Numbered from the stretch's first letter, positions 26,173-35,145 are shown. The stretch is DNA of 64,000 nucleotides from Inquilinus sp. Marseille-Q2685 (GCF_916619195.1 NZ_CAKAKL010000003.1:62001-126000); one strand, 5' to 3'. Program-made: numbers and translations. The notes: a model not told the origin generated them from the letters alone.

Positions 26173-27153
26173 ATGGCCCTCGGACCGGACGACTGGGAAG
26201 TGCCCGTCCGGGCGCAGCCCGACCCCGACGACTACGTCTTCGATCTCGACCGGGCGCTCGACGCCGTGGTCGGCCTGACCGCGCGCATCCCGGCCGACGC
26301 CTTCACCGCCGGCACGCTGGGCACCGAGCGCGCCGGCAACGGCGTGGTGATCCGCGACGACGGCATCGTGCTGACCATCGGCTACCTGATCACCGAGGCC
26401 GAGGAGGTGTGGCTCACCACCAACAGCGGCCGGGTCGTGCCCGGCCATGTGCTGGGCTATGACCAGGCGACCGGCTTCGGCCTCGTCCAGGCGCTGGGGC
26501 CGCTCGGTGTCCGCGCGCTGAAGCCCGGCTACGGCCGCAGCGCCGAGCCGGGGACCGAGGTGGTGATCGCCGGCGCCGGCGGCCGCCGCCGGTCGCTGGC
26601 CGGGCGGATCGTCGCCCGCCAGGAATTCGCGGGATACTGGGAATACGTGCTGGACGATGCCATGTTCACCGCGCCCGCCCATCCGCATTGGGGCGGCACT
26701 GCGGTGATCGGCCCGGCCGGCGACCTGCTGGGCATCGGCTCGCTGCAGATCCAGCACCAGGCGGAAGGCGGCCGGGTGCTGCCGCTGAACATGGTGGTGC
26801 CGATCGGCCTGCTGCAGCCGATCTTCGACGACCTGGCGACGCTCGGCCGCCCCGATACGCCGCCGCGCCCCTGGCTCGGCCTGTTCGCGACCGAGGATGA
26901 GGGCCGGGTGGTGGTGGTCGGTTTCGCCGGCAACGGCCCGGCCCGGCGGGCGGGGCTGCGCGAGGGCGACGCCGTGCTCGCTGTCGACGGCGAGGCTGTC
27001 ACCGAACTGGCCGGCTTCTTCCGCGCCGTCTGGGCGCTGGGCGAGGCCGGGGTCGAGGTGCCGCTGACGCTCGACCGCGAGGGCGACGTGTTCGACGTGA
27101 GCGTCCGCTCGGCCGACCGGGCCCGCGTGCTGAAATCGGCGAAGCTGCACTAG
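26173..27153 (+). CDS. HtrA/DegP-like PDZ protein lacking the catalytic triad
   Basis: Encodes 326 aa; GGAGG precedes ATG 26173. A trypsin-like domain (about 30-220) is followed by a PDZ domain (about 225-310; WLGLFATEDEGRVVVVGFAG and GLREGDAVLAVDGEAVT). Aligned by hand to HtrA, the catalytic His is Tyr71 (LTIGYLITEA), the Asp is Gly101 (QATGFGLVQA) and the Ser is Trp173 (HPHWGGTAVIG). All three are lost while the fold looks kept. There is no signal peptide, so it is probably cytoplasmic or otherwise unconventional. It may be a binding or scaffold protein. Confidence 0.85.
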   Translation: MALGPDDWEVPVRAQPDPDDYVFDLDRALDAVVGLTARIPADAFTAGTLGTERAGNGVVIRDDGIVLTIGYLITEAEEVWLTTNSGRVVPGHVLGYDQATGFGLVQALGPLGVRALKPGYGRSAEPGTEVVIAGAGGRRRSLAGRIVARQEFAGYWEYVLDDAMFTAPAHPHWGGTAVIGPAGDLLGIGSLQIQHQAEGGRVLPLNMVVPIGLLQPIFDDLATLGRPDTPPRPWLGLFATEDEGRVVVVGFAGNGPARRAGLREGDAVLAVDGEAVTELAGFFRAVWALGEAGVEVPLTLDREGDVFDVSVRSADRARVLKSAKLH

Positions 27154-27160
27154 GGGCGGC

Positions 27161-27964
27161 ATGCGGCCCGGCGACGGCATGCCGATCCTGGCCAAGCGCG
27201 CCGGCCTCTATCGCGAGGCCCGGCCGGCGCCGCAGCTGGCGCCGCATCTGCTGTGCCGCTGGGTCCATGTGATCCCGCAGGGCCCGGCCCTGCCGGTCGC
27301 GGTCGTGCCCGACGGCTGCGTCGACCTGCTGTGGGTCGGCGGAAGGCTGGTGGTGGCCGGGCCGGACGTCACCGCCGCCCATCCCGTGCTGCCGCCCGGC
27401 GACCCGGTGGTCGCCGTCCGCTTCCGGCCTGGCGCCGCGATGCGCTGGCTCGGCCTGCCGATGTCGGAGATCACCGGCCGGCAGCCGGATCTGCAGGAGC
27501 TTGGCCGGCCCTGGGCGCGCGACCTGGCCGACCGGATCGGTGAGGCGCGGACGATGGTGGAGCGGATGGCGCGGCTCGAGGCCGGACTGGCGCGGATCGC
27601 GCCGGAGATCGGCCCGCCGGCGCCGGAGATGGCGCTGGCCTTCCGCTGGCTCGGCCGCGGGACGGAGGAGGCCGGGCTGGCGGCCTTGCGCGACCGGCTC
27701 GGCATCAGCGAGCGCAGCCTGCGGCGGCGCTGCCACGAGGCCTTCGGCTACGGCCCCAAGACGCTCGACCGCATCCTGCGCTTCCAGCGCTTCCTGCGGC
27801 TGGCGGCGGCAGGGGAAGAGCCGGGGCTGTCGGCCTTGGCCGCCGCGGCCGGCTATGCCGACCCGGCGCATCTGACGCGGGAGGCGCGGCGGCTGTGCGG
27901 CCTGACTCCGGTCGCGATCCTCGGCCAGCTCGCCGCCGGTGCGGAGGAGCGCGCGGCGGCCTGA
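27161..27964 (+). CDS. AraC-family regulator with DUF6597-like N-terminal domain
   Basis: Encodes 267 aa, starting 7 bp after the HtrA-like gene. The N-terminal domain begins PAPQLAPHLLCRWVHVIP and contains VVPDGCVDLLWVGG and VAVRFRPGAAMRWLG, diagnostic of the DUF6597/AraC architecture. The C-terminal HTH region is GLAALRDRLGISERSLRRRC, HEAFGYGPKTLDRILRFQR and LSALAAAAGYADPAHLTREA. Target genes are unknown; likely co-transcribed with the upstream gene. Confidence 0.88.
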   Translation: MRPGDGMPILAKRAGLYREARPAPQLAPHLLCRWVHVIPQGPALPVAVVPDGCVDLLWVGGRLVVAGPDVTAAHPVLPPGDPVVAVRFRPGAAMRWLGLPMSEITGRQPDLQELGRPWARDLADRIGEARTMVERMARLEAGLARIAPEIGPPAPEMALAFRWLGRGTEEAGLAALRDRLGISERSLRRRCHEAFGYGPKTLDRILRFQRFLRLAAAGEEPGLSALAAAAGYADPAHLTREARRLCGLTPVAILGQLAAGAEERAAA

Positions 27965-28037
27965 CTGGCCGTTCCGTTCAAGACGGGGCGTCAGGACAGT
28001 GCGACCCTCACGCCGAGAGTTGAAGAAAGGAGGCCCC

Positions 28038-28394
28038 ATGGCCAGCCCCGGCAACGACCGCCGCATCGACTACATCGAGTTCGCCGTCGCCGACATTCCG
28101 CGCTCGCGCGACTTCTACGGCCGCGCCTTCGGCTGGAGCTTCACCGATTACGGCCCCGCCTATTGCGAGTTCGACGACGGCCGGCTGAAGGGCGGCTTCG
28201 CCCAGGGCAGCGGCCCGGCCAAGGCCGGCGGCCCGCTGGTGATCCTCTACGCCGACGACCTCGCCGCCGTCCAGGAGCGGCTGGAGCAGGCGGGCGGCCG
28301 CATCACGAAGCCGATCTACAGCTTCCCCGGCGGCCGGCGCTTCCACTTCCACGACCCGGACGGCTACGAGCTCGCGGTCTGGTCCGACCGGTAG
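28038..28394 (+). CDS. VOC-family protein
   Basis: Encodes 118 aa; AAGGAGG lies 6 nt upstream of ATG 28038. A single VOC module pair: IDYIEFAVADIPRSRDFYGR, FGWSFTDYG, LVILYADDLAAVQERLEQAG and FHFHDPDGYELAVWSD. The His/Glu metal positions are kept. Related proteins are often annotated as glyoxalases, but the substrate is unknown. It may be read through from the AraC gene (73 bp gap), and a hairpin terminator follows. Confidence 0.87.
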   Translation: MASPGNDRRIDYIEFAVADIPRSRDFYGRAFGWSFTDYGPAYCEFDDGRLKGGFAQGSGPAKAGGPLVILYADDLAAVQERLEQAGGRITKPIYSFPGGRRFHFHDPDGYELAVWSDR

Positions 28395-28405
28395 CGCCAA
28401 AAGAG

Positions 28406-28429
28406 GGAAGGGGGCCGAAGCCCCCTTCC
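28406..28429. terminator. Bidirectional hairpin terminator
   Basis: A perfect 10-bp stem, GGAAGGGGGC (28406-28415) and GCCCCCTTCC (28420-28429), with loop CGAA. It lies between the stop of the VOC gene (28394) and the stop of the convergent OmpA-family gene (28455). No T-run follows on either strand. Confidence 0.7.
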
Positions 28430-28454
28430 GACATCCCTGGACCCTTGTGGGCTC

Positions 28455-29420
28455 TCAGTTCACGACGATCTCGCCCCGCCGGTTCTGCGGCTCGCGCACG
28501 CCGTCGGCGGTCGGGACCAGCGGATCGGCCTCGCCGACGCCGCGGGTGACGATCATGCTGTCGGCCACGCCGTCGGCCACCAGCTGGCGGCGCACCGCCT
28601 CGGCCCGGCGCTGCGACAGGGCCTGGTTGTAGCTGTCCGAACCGGCCCGGTCGGTGTGGCCGGTGACGTCGATCCGGGTGCTCCTGCCCTGCAGCGCGTC
28701 GGAGGCGGCGGAGCCGACGATCTGCGTGGCCTCCGGCGTCAGCTTCGAGCTGTCGAAGTCGAAGAACACCAGGTAGCTGCGGGCCTGGGTGACCTGCTGG
28801 ACCTGCTCCACCGGCGGCGGCGCTTCCTCGGCGCCGAAGGTGTAGCGCAGGCCGACCAGGACGCTGTGGTTGTTGTCGTCGTCCGACTTGATCCGGACGC
28901 CGTTGTCCTTGAAGACCGGCCCGGTGTTGCCGAGGTAGCGGTACTCAAGGGTGGCGGCCAGGTTCGGCGCGAAGTTGTAGGCCACGCCGGCGATGCCCTG
29001 ATAGGCGAACTGCGCCTTGGTCGAGCTGAAGTAGTTGCCCGGGCCGCTCGGGTTGAAGTCGGCATTGACCAGCGCCAGGCCGACACCGGCGCCGATATAC
29101 GGCACGAAGGGCGAACCGAAGTCGAAGTCGTAGTAGCCGTTCGCCATCAGGCCGTAGGTGGTCTGGTGGTTGTTGCCGTCGTGGCTGTTCTCCCGGATGC
29201 TCGCCTCCAGGTCGGTGCGGAAGCCGTTGCCGAAGCCGTAGCCGACATAGAGGTTGCCGGCCGGCCCGACATCGTAGTCGTCGTTGTTCAGGCCGTTGCC
29301 CTGGAGGAAGTTGGCGCCCGCTCCGGCGCCGACATAGAGGCCGCTCACCTGCTGCGCCATGGCCGGCGTCGCGGCCAGCAGCGCGGCTGCCCCCGCGGCG
29401 AAGACGATGCGTCTGGTCAT
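28455..29420 (-). CDS. OmpA-family outer-membrane protein
   Basis: Encodes 321 aa. Signal peptide 1-22 (TPAMAQQ); an 8-strand beta-barrel domain (about 25-200, with GLYVGAGAGANFLQGN, TYGLMANGYYDFDF and SVLVGLRYTFG); then an OmpA-C peptidoglycan-binding domain (about 215-321) with YLVFFDFDSSKLTPEA and DVTGHTDRAGSDSYNQALSQRR. It anchors the outer membrane to peptidoglycan. The start is supported by GGAGTCAGGA. A 22-bp palindrome lies 70-90 bp upstream. Confidence 0.92.
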   Translation of the reverse strand: MTRRIVFAAGAAALLAATPAMAQQVSGLYVGAGAGANFLQGNGLNNDDYDVGPAGNLYVGYGFGNGFRTDLEASIRENSHDGNNHQTTYGLMANGYYDFDFGSPFVPYIGAGVGLALVNADFNPSGPGNYFSSTKAQFAYQGIAGVAYNFAPNLAATLEYRYLGNTGPVFKDNGVRIKSDDDNNHSVLVGLRYTFGAEEAPPPVEQVQQVTQARSYLVFFDFDSSKLTPEATQIVGSAASDALQGRSTRIDVTGHTDRAGSDSYNQALSQRRAEAVRRQLVADGVADSMIVTRGVGEADPLVPTADGVREPQNRRGEIVVN

Positions 29421-29778
29421 TCCTGACTCCACGGATTTCTCGATAGGATTTCGGTCTCGAATCTCGTCCCGGGTCAGACGATACAGACGCATACGTTCTT
29501 GAATGTATGCCAAAATGGCGCGCAGCGGCATTGTCGCACCTTGAACCGTCACCGATCCGTCACAAGGGGGGGAGGGGCCGAGAGGGGCGAAAGCCAGGCA
29601 TAAGGCCGGACTGGCGGGTTCGACAGCAGCGGGGCCGTCCGGCAACACCGTGCCGGGATCGCTCGCCGGCGCCCTGCGGCGCGGCTCCCGGCGGGCGATC
29701 GGGGCCGCCCATCCGGCTCGACTCCGCGTCAGGCCGGCCGGTTGCCGTGCAATGGGTCGATCAGCCGGCGCGGCAGGC
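29421..29778. other. Intergenic region upstream of the OmpA-family gene
   Basis: No gene is supported here. The notable element is GCATACGTTCTTGAATGTATGC (inverted arms GCATAC at 29489-29494 and GTATGC at 29505-29510), which may be the operator of the OmpA-family gene. The rest is GC-rich sequence between the OmpA start and the end of the lacI-type gene, both leftward, with no hairpin terminator recognised. Confidence 0.45.
29489..29510 (-). promoter_or_regulatory. Candidate operator of the OmpA-family gene
   Basis: The hexamers GCATAC and GTATGC form perfect inverted arms separated by 10 nt, 69 bp upstream of the OmpA-family start codon. The spacing suits a dimeric regulator. No regulator gene is directly beside it. 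Confidence 0.4.
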
Positions 29779-30822
29779 TCAGCGCCGCGGCGGCGGGGCG
29801 GTGCTGGCGCGGACGATCAGGCGGTAGGGCACCTCGACGCCGCGCTTCGGGCCGGCGACGCCGGCCAGGCGGTCGGCCAGCAGGCGCATCGCCTCGAAGC
29901 CCAGCCGCCGGGCCGGCTGGTCGATGGTGGTCAGCGGCGGGTCGGTGACGGCGGCGAAGTAGATGTTGTCGAAGCCGACGATCGAGACGTCCTCCGGCAC
30001 CCGCAGGCCCGCCTGCTTGATGGTGCGGATCGCGCCCATGGCGATCTCGTCGCTGCCGCAGAACACGGCGGTCGGCGGCTCCGGAAGCGCCAGCAGCTCC
30101 GCCATCTCCTCGGCCCCGGTGGCGATCGAGAAGGTGCCGTAGCGCACCAGCTCGGGCTGCGGCTCGAGCCCGGCCTCGGCCAGCGCTTCCTTATAGCCTG
30201 CGAAGCGCCTCGGCGTGGCCGTGGTGGCGGCGGTGCCGCCGATATGGCCGATCCGGCGGTGGCCCAGCGCGATCAGGTGCCGCGTTGCCTCCCGCCCGCC
30301 GGCCCGGTTGTCGATCTCGACCACCGGCACGCCGGGGGCGGCCACGGGCTCGATCACCGCCACCAGGCGCCGCTGCAGCGCCGGGGCCTTCAGCGGATCC
30401 GGCATCCGGCCGCCCAGCAGCAGCATGCCGTCGACCGCGCCGGTCAGCAGCTGGCGGGCATGCTCCTCCGCCCGCGCCGGGTCGCCGGCGGTGTTGCCGA
30501 TCAGCACGTGGAAGCCGGCCGCCACCGCCGCCTCCTCGGCGCCCAGCAGCACCGAGGCGTGGAACGGGTTGGCGATGTTCGGCACCATCACGAACACCTG
30601 CCGCGCCTGCTGCAGGCGCAGGCTGCGGGCCATGCGGTTGACGACATAGCCGGTGTCGCGCACCGCCGCCTCGATCCGTTCGCGCGTCTCCCCGGTCACC
30701 CGCGGCGACCCGGCCAGGGCCCGGCTGACCGTGGCCACCGACACGCCGGCGATGCGGGCGATGTCGGCCATGCGCGGCCGCCCGTCCTCGGGCGCCGGCG
30801 GCAGGCTGCGGCTGCGGCTCAC
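29779..30822 (-). CDS. LacI-family transcriptional repressor
   Basis: Encodes about 347 aa from GTG 30822; ATG 30771 ([11 protein letters not shown]) is an alternative. The HTH is [20 protein letters not shown] with the hinge helix [11 protein letters not shown]. The periplasmic-binding-type effector domain follows ([20 protein letters not shown] to the end). It is divergent from a sugar-binding-protein gene, with a perfect 16-bp palindrome between them, the classical repressor-operator arrangement. The inducer is probably a sugar, unknown. Confidence 0.9.
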   Translation of the reverse strand: MSRSRSLPPAPEDGRPRMADIARIAGVSVATVSRALAGSPRVTGETRERIEAAVRDTGYVVNRMARSLRLQQARQVFVMVPNIANPFHASVLLGAEEAAVAAGFHVLIGNTAGDPARAEEHARQLLTGAVDGMLLLGGRMPDPLKAPALQRRLVAVIEPVAAPGVPVVEIDNRAGGREATRHLIALGHRRIGHIGGTAATTATPRRFAGYKEALAEAGLEPQPELVRYGTFSIATGAEEMAELLALPEPPTAVFCGSDEIAMGAIRTIKQAGLRVPEDVSIVGFDNIYFAAVTDPPLTTIDQPARRLGFEAMRLLADRLAGVAGPKRGVEVPYRLIVRASTAPPPRR

Positions 30823-30923
30823 GGCCGGATCTCGGAATCCTGGATCATGCCCCGACGATGCCCCGGAACGGCGGTGCGGGCCAAGGGGGGCGATCGGCCG
30901 GTCCGGCCGGGGTGCATTGCGAA

Positions 30924-30969
30924 TTGACAGCGGGCGCATTCCCCGGTTCACTTGTAACCAATTGGTTAC
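30924..30969 (+). promoter_or_regulatory. Promoter with LacI-type operator for the sugar-binding gene
   Basis: TTGACA at 30924-30929 and, after exactly 17 bp, TTCACT at 30947-30952 as a weak -10. The perfect 16-bp palindrome GTAACCAATTGGTTAC (30954-30969) starts at the expected transcription start. LacI-family operators are palindromes of about this size with a central CG or AT, so it is a strong candidate site for the adjacent repressor. Confidence 0.75.
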
Positions 30970-31024
30970 TTCTCGGGCGGGGACAACCGTCCGGATCATC
31001 GGCAACCAGGCAGGGGAGGGCGCG

Positions 31025-32299
31025 ATGTCGGCTCCGATCGGGCGCAGATCCGTGTTGGCCGGGGCGTTGGGGCTGGCGGGGGCGGCGCTGCCGGCCGGCC
31101 TTCGGGCCGAATCGGCGCGGCTGCGCGTCGTCTGGTGGGGCAATGACGACCGCACCCGCCGCACGCTCGAGGTGCTGAAGCTGTATCAGTCCAGGGCGCG
31201 GGGCGCCGAGCTGGTGGGCGAGGTCAGCAACGCCGAATACTTCCCCAAGCTCGCCACCCAGTTGGTCGGGCGCAGCGCCCCGGACATCTTCCAGCTCGAG
31301 CCCGGCAGCTTCGCCGACTTCGTCCAGCGCGGCGCCACCCTGCCGCTCGACGATCTGATGCCGCAGCCGATCGACACCGCCGGCGTCAGCCGCGACCTGC
31401 TCGGCCTCTGCGCCCTCGACGGCAAGGTCTGGGGCATCCCGCACGGCCTGAACTCCTTCGCCCTGATGTATGACACCGCCGTGTTCAAGGCGGCCGGCAT
31501 CGCCCCGCCGGACCACGAGACCAGCTGGGACGACTACGCCGACCGGATGGTCGAGCTGACCAAGGCGGCGAGGCGCGACCAGTACTGGGGCTCCTGCGAC
31601 GCCAGCGGCTACGGCTTCGCCTTCCAGGTCTGGCTGCGGCAGCGCGGCGCCGAGCTGTTCACCGCCGACCGGGCGCTCGGCTTCGGCCGGGACCACGCCG
31701 CGGAGTGGTTCAGCTACTGGGACAGGATGCGCAGGCGCGGCGGCTGCGTGCCGGCCGACATCGCGGCGCTCAGCCCGGATTCGACCATCACCCAGATGCC
31801 GCTGATCCAGGGCAAGGCGGCGACCAGCCTGGCCTTCTCCAACCAGATCGTCGGCATGCAGTCCGCCACCACGGCGCCGCTGGCGCTGACGATGTATCCG
31901 AATGGCGGCCCCGGGGCGAAGCCGGGCCAGTTCTACCGGCCGGCCTCCTGCTGGTCGATCTACGCCCGCTGCAAGGCGCCGGACGCGGCGGCCGGCTTCA
32001 TTGCCTTCTTCCTCAGCGACCCCGGGGCCGCCAAGGTGCTGGGGGTGGAGCGCGGCGTGCCCATGGCCCCGGCGACGCGCGAGCTGATCCTGCCGACGCT
32101 CAGGCCGGTGGAGCGCGCCACGGTCGACTATGTCAACTTCATCGCCGACAAGGTCGGCCCCTATCCGCCGCCCCCGCCCAAGGGGTCGCAGCAGTTCGGC
32201 CGGGTGCTGAAGCGGGTGGCGGACACGGTCGCCTTCGGCACCGCCTCCGTCACAGATGGCGCCGCCCAGCTGGTCGCCGACGCCAGCGGCATTCTCTGA
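31025..32299 (+). CDS. Extracellular solute-binding protein family 1 (sugar-binding)
   Basis: Encodes 424 aa; GGGGAGGG lies upstream of ATG 31025. The N-terminus has a twin-Arg/hydrophobic signal (GRRSVLAGALGLAGAALPAG). The mature domain shows family-1 features: LRVVWWGNDDRTRRTLEVLK, SAPDIFQLEPGSFADFV, and GVERGVPMAPATRE near the end. No permease or ATPase gene is adjacent, which is unusual. It is preceded by the LacI operator and followed after 9 bp by the acyltransferase fusion gene. Confidence 0.86.
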   Translation: MSAPIGRRSVLAGALGLAGAALPAGLRAESARLRVVWWGNDDRTRRTLEVLKLYQSRARGAELVGEVSNAEYFPKLATQLVGRSAPDIFQLEPGSFADFVQRGATLPLDDLMPQPIDTAGVSRDLLGLCALDGKVWGIPHGLNSFALMYDTAVFKAAGIAPPDHETSWDDYADRMVELTKAARRDQYWGSCDASGYGFAFQVWLRQRGAELFTADRALGFGRDHAAEWFSYWDRMRRRGGCVPADIAALSPDSTITQMPLIQGKAATSLAFSNQIVGMQSATTAPLALTMYPNGGPGAKPGQFYRPASCWSIYARCKAPDAAAGFIAFFLSDPGAAKVLGVERGVPMAPATRELILPTLRPVERATVDYVNFIADKVGPYPPPPPKGSQQFGRVLKRVADTVAFGTASVTDGAAQLVADASGIL

Positions 32300-32308
32300 G
32301 GAGATCCG

Positions 32309-33979
32309 ATGCCGATCCCAGACGCCCGCCCGGTGGAGGAGTTCGACTCCCACCCCTGGCGTTTCGAGAGCCAGGCCACGGAGGCGCAGCGCCGGGTGCA
32401 GGCGGCCTTCGTCGCCCAGCTGGCGCAGCGCCTGCCGCTCACGCTCGGCGAGGCCTGCTACCTGTCGCCCCAGGCCTATATCTTCCCCGAAAGCCTGACG
32501 CTGGGCGACCGCTGCCTCGTCGCCGCCGGGGTGCGCCTGCACGGCCAACTGGTCGCCGGCGACCACTGCTCCTTCAACCTGCATTGCTCGGTGATCGGCC
32601 AGGTGCGGATGGGCTCCTGGGTCCGCATCGCCGCCGGCGCCATGATCGCCGGCTTCGACCATGTCTCGGATGATCCGGAGACGCCGATCGCGCAGCAGGG
32701 CGTGTCCACCAAGGGCATCGAGATCGGCGACGACGTCTGGATCGGCGCCAATGCCGTGATCACCGACGGGGTGCGGATCGGCAGCCATTGCATCGTCGCC
32801 GCCGGGGCGGTGGTCACCCGCGACGTGCCGGACTACGCGCTGGTCGGCGGCAACCCCGCCCGGGTGATCCGCGACCGGCGCCGGCCGCGGGGGGCGCCCC
32901 CGGCCGATGCGCTGCTGGAGGAGGTCAGGGAGTTCGACGCGCGGATCGGGGAGGAGTGGCCGGCGATCCTCGCCGCCCAGGCGGCGCCGCCCGGCCAGCC
33001 CTCCTGGTACCAGGATCCGCGCAACGCCGGGAAAGCGCCGTTCCGGGCCGATTGCGACGCGATCCAGATCGCCGCGATGTTCGGCGCCGTGCCGCCGCCC
33101 TTCGATCGCGCGGCGTGGATCGCCCGCCTCCAGGCGCTGCAGGATCCGGCGACCGGGCTGTGCTTCAACCCGGACACGCCGGACGCGATCCGCCGCGACC
33201 CGCCGGCCGATCCCGGCGGCGACAATCTCTACAATATCCTCTGCGTCGGCTATGCGCTGGAGTGCCTCGGCGCCGGCTTCCGCCACCCCGTCGCCTGGGC
33301 CTCGCGGCTCGACCCCGCGGCGCTGCAGCGGGCGCTGGACGGGCTGCCTTGGGCCGAACGCGGCTGGTCCTCCGGCGCCTGGGTCGACGCGCTGGGCACG
33401 GCCTACTACTTCAACGCTCGCGACTTCGGCGATCCGGGCGAACTGATCACGCTGATCGGCTGGCTGACCACCCGGGCCGGCGTCACCACCGGCCTGTGGA
33501 GCGGACCGGTCGGCGACGACTGGCTGCAGCCGGTGAACGGCTTCTACCGGCTGACCCGCGGCACCTACGCCCAGTTCGGCCTGCCGCTGCCGTATCCGGA
33601 GCGGACGATCGATTCCGTCCTGGCCCATCTCCGCCGCACCGGCGGGTTCGGGCACACCGGCTTCAACGCCTGCAACGTGCTCGACGTGGTGCACCCGCTG
33701 ATGCTCTGCGCCCGCCAGGCCGGCCATCGCGCGGCGGAGATCGCGGAGGCGCTGCGCCACCTTCTGGCCGCCGCGCTCCGGCACTACACGCCCGGCCGCG
33801 GCTTCGCCTTCAGCCGCGGCGAGGCGCCGGGGCTGCAGGGGACGGAGATGTGGCTGTCGATCGTCGCCCTGATCCTGACCCATCTCGGCCTGGCCGATGC
33901 CGCGAGATTCCGGCTGGTCGGCGTGCATCGCTGGGGCCCGGCCCTGCCGGCCGACCGGATCCCTTGGCCGGGACAGTGA
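32309..33979 (+). CDS. Hexapeptide acyltransferase fused to a helical C-terminal domain
   Basis: Encodes 556 aa; TGAGGAG precedes the ATG. Residues about 45-190 form a left-handed beta-helix of hexapeptide repeats ([52 protein letters not shown] and [15 protein letters not shown]), like maltose/galactoside O-acetyltransferases. Residues about 215-556 are all-helical with repeated bulky motifs ([32 protein letters not shown]), reminiscent of alpha/alpha-toroid enzymes such as glycosidases or terpene cyclases. I do not recognise this combination. It may modify the compound bound by the upstream sugar-binding protein. Confidence 0.75.
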   Translation: MPIPDARPVEEFDSHPWRFESQATEAQRRVQAAFVAQLAQRLPLTLGEACYLSPQAYIFPESLTLGDRCLVAAGVRLHGQLVAGDHCSFNLHCSVIGQVRMGSWVRIAAGAMIAGFDHVSDDPETPIAQQGVSTKGIEIGDDVWIGANAVITDGVRIGSHCIVAAGAVVTRDVPDYALVGGNPARVIRDRRRPRGAPPADALLEEVREFDARIGEEWPAILAAQAAPPGQPSWYQDPRNAGKAPFRADCDAIQIAAMFGAVPPPFDRAAWIARLQALQDPATGLCFNPDTPDAIRRDPPADPGGDNLYNILCVGYALECLGAGFRHPVAWASRLDPAALQRALDGLPWAERGWSSGAWVDALGTAYYFNARDFGDPGELITLIGWLTTRAGVTTGLWSGPVGDDWLQPVNGFYRLTRGTYAQFGLPLPYPERTIDSVLAHLRRTGGFGHTGFNACNVLDVVHPLMLCARQAGHRAAEIAEALRHLLAAALRHYTPGRGFAFSRGEAPGLQGTEMWLSIVALILTHLGLADAARFRLVGVHRWGPALPADRIPWPGQ

Positions 33980-34014
33980 GGCGGACGAACAGGCGATCGG
34001 ACTCTCTCGAGAAC

Positions 34015-34100
34015 CGTCATTGCGAGAAGGCGAAGCCGACGAAGCAATCCAGGGGCCACGGCGAGCGGCCCTGGATTGTTTCGCTGCGCCCGCAATGACG
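34015..34100. repeat. MITE-like palindromic repeat with CGTCATTGCG ends
   Basis: Starts CGTCATTGCG (34015-34024) and ends CGCAATGACG (34091-34100), a perfect 10-bp inverted terminus. The inner arms also pair imperfectly: GAAGCAATCCAGGG on the left and CCCTGGATTGTTTC on the right, with a small loop. It resembles a palindromic element dispersed through many bacterial genomes. It lies between the fusion gene and the convergent LysR gene. No transposase is present, so any mobilisation would be in trans. Confidence 0.75.
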
Positions 34101-34127
34101 ATCCCGTATGGGCTCGCCACGTGAGGC

Positions 34128-35039
34128 TCACCCCCATACGCCCGAGACCGGGCGCGCCCGCTTGGCCGTCAGTTCCGCCTCCAGCCAGGCGCGGAACAGC
34201 TGCACCTTGCGCTGCCGCGCCCGGGCCTCGGTGGTGACGAACCAGTAGGCGATCTCCGTCGGCGCCGCGATCGGGAAGGGGCGGACCAGCCGCCCGTCGG
34301 CCAGCGCGTCGGCGGCGATCAGCTGCCAGGCCATGAACACACCCTGGCCGGCCACCGCGGCCTCCAGCGCCGGGATCGGGTCGGTGTAGGACGGGCCGGA
34401 CAGGCGCGGCGGCGACGCCACCCCGGCGGCGGCGAACCATTCGGCCCAGGAGATCAGCGAGCCCTCGTCGCGGATCACCGGCACCGTCGCCAGGTCGGCC
34501 GGGCGCTTCAGCTTCGGCGCCAGCGCCGGGGCGCAGACCGGAAACACGGTCTGCGGGATCAGCTTCTCGGCCAGCGCCCCGGTCCAGCCGCCGCGGCCCA
34601 TGCGGATGGCGCAGTCGATGTCGCCGAGCGCCAGGTCCAGCACCTCGGCGGTGGCGACGAAGCGCAGCTCGATCTCCGGATGCGCGCCGGTGAAGCGCGA
34701 CAGCCGCGGCACCAGCCAGCGCGCGGCGAAGGCGCTGCCGGTGGTGACCGTCAGGATGCCTGCGCGCTCGACCGCCAGCGCCGCGATCGCGTCGGCCAGC
34801 ATGCGGAAGCCGGCGTCCAGCATCGGCCGGATCCGCCACAGCTCCGCCGTCGGCACCAGCCCGGTCGGGGTGCGCTCGAACAGCGTCACGCCCAGCCGCG
34901 CCTCGGCCCGGCGGATGTGCTGGCTGACCGCGCCCGGCGTCACCCCCAGCTCCTTCGCCGCGGCCGACAGCGAGCCGCCGCGCGCCACCACCGCGATGGC
35001 ACGCAGCGCATTCAGCGGAATCGGGAAAGGCGAGGCCAT
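34128..35039 (-). CDS. LysR-family transcriptional regulator (GcvA-like)
   Basis: Encodes 303 aa. The N-terminal HTH is FPIPLNALRAIAVVARGGSL, SAAAKELGVTPGAVSQHIRR. The effector domain includes CAIRMGRGGWTGALAEKLIP, VFPVCAPALAP and AVAGQGVFMAWQLIAAD, which match the GcvA-type group. It stands alone; its target is likely elsewhere. It is divergent from the second ArsR gene, with 100 bp between the starts, so it shares an intergenic region with that leaderless promoter. Confidence 0.9.
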   Translation of the reverse strand: MASPFPIPLNALRAIAVVARGGSLSAAAKELGVTPGAVSQHIRRAEARLGVTLFERTPTGLVPTAELWRIRPMLDAGFRMLADAIAALAVERAGILTVTTGSAFAARWLVPRLSRFTGAHPEIELRFVATAEVLDLALGDIDCAIRMGRGGWTGALAEKLIPQTVFPVCAPALAPKLKRPADLATVPVIRDEGSLISWAEWFAAAGVASPPRLSGPSYTDPIPALEAAVAGQGVFMAWQLIAADALADGRLVRPFPIAAPTEIAYWFVTTEARARQRKVQLFRAWLEAELTAKRARPVSGVWG

Positions 35040-35104
35040 GCCTCTTCTTTGAGCGGCGGAAGGCGGGCTGTCCAGCGCCGCCGCAACCGGCGGGCCGAGA
35101 GGCG

Positions 35105-35145
35105 TTGACTCGTAAATATCTGATTGGTTATATAACCATATGGTT
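35105..35145 (+). promoter_or_regulatory. Promoter and start-codon palindromes of the second ArsR gene
   Basis: TTGACT (35105-35110), a 17-bp spacer, TTATAT (35128-35133), then 6 nt and the ATG at 35140, so the transcript should start at or next to the ATG. Two overlapping palindromes cover this: TGGTTATATAACCA (35125-35138) over the -10, and AACCATATGGTT (35134-35145) over the start codon. The geometry matches that at the first ArsR gene. The repressor is probably ArsR itself. Confidence 0.65.

Noticed and set aside
26173-27153. Active HtrA protease
   Set aside because: None of the three catalytic residues is at its expected place.
32309-33979. Two separate genes instead of one fusion
   Set aside because: One frame is open throughout with no internal start supported by a ribosome-binding site near the domain boundary.
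30845-34120. A 1091-codon minus-strand frame across the sugar-binding and fusion genes
   Set aside because: It is antisense to two well-supported genes with ribosome-binding sites and clear domains.
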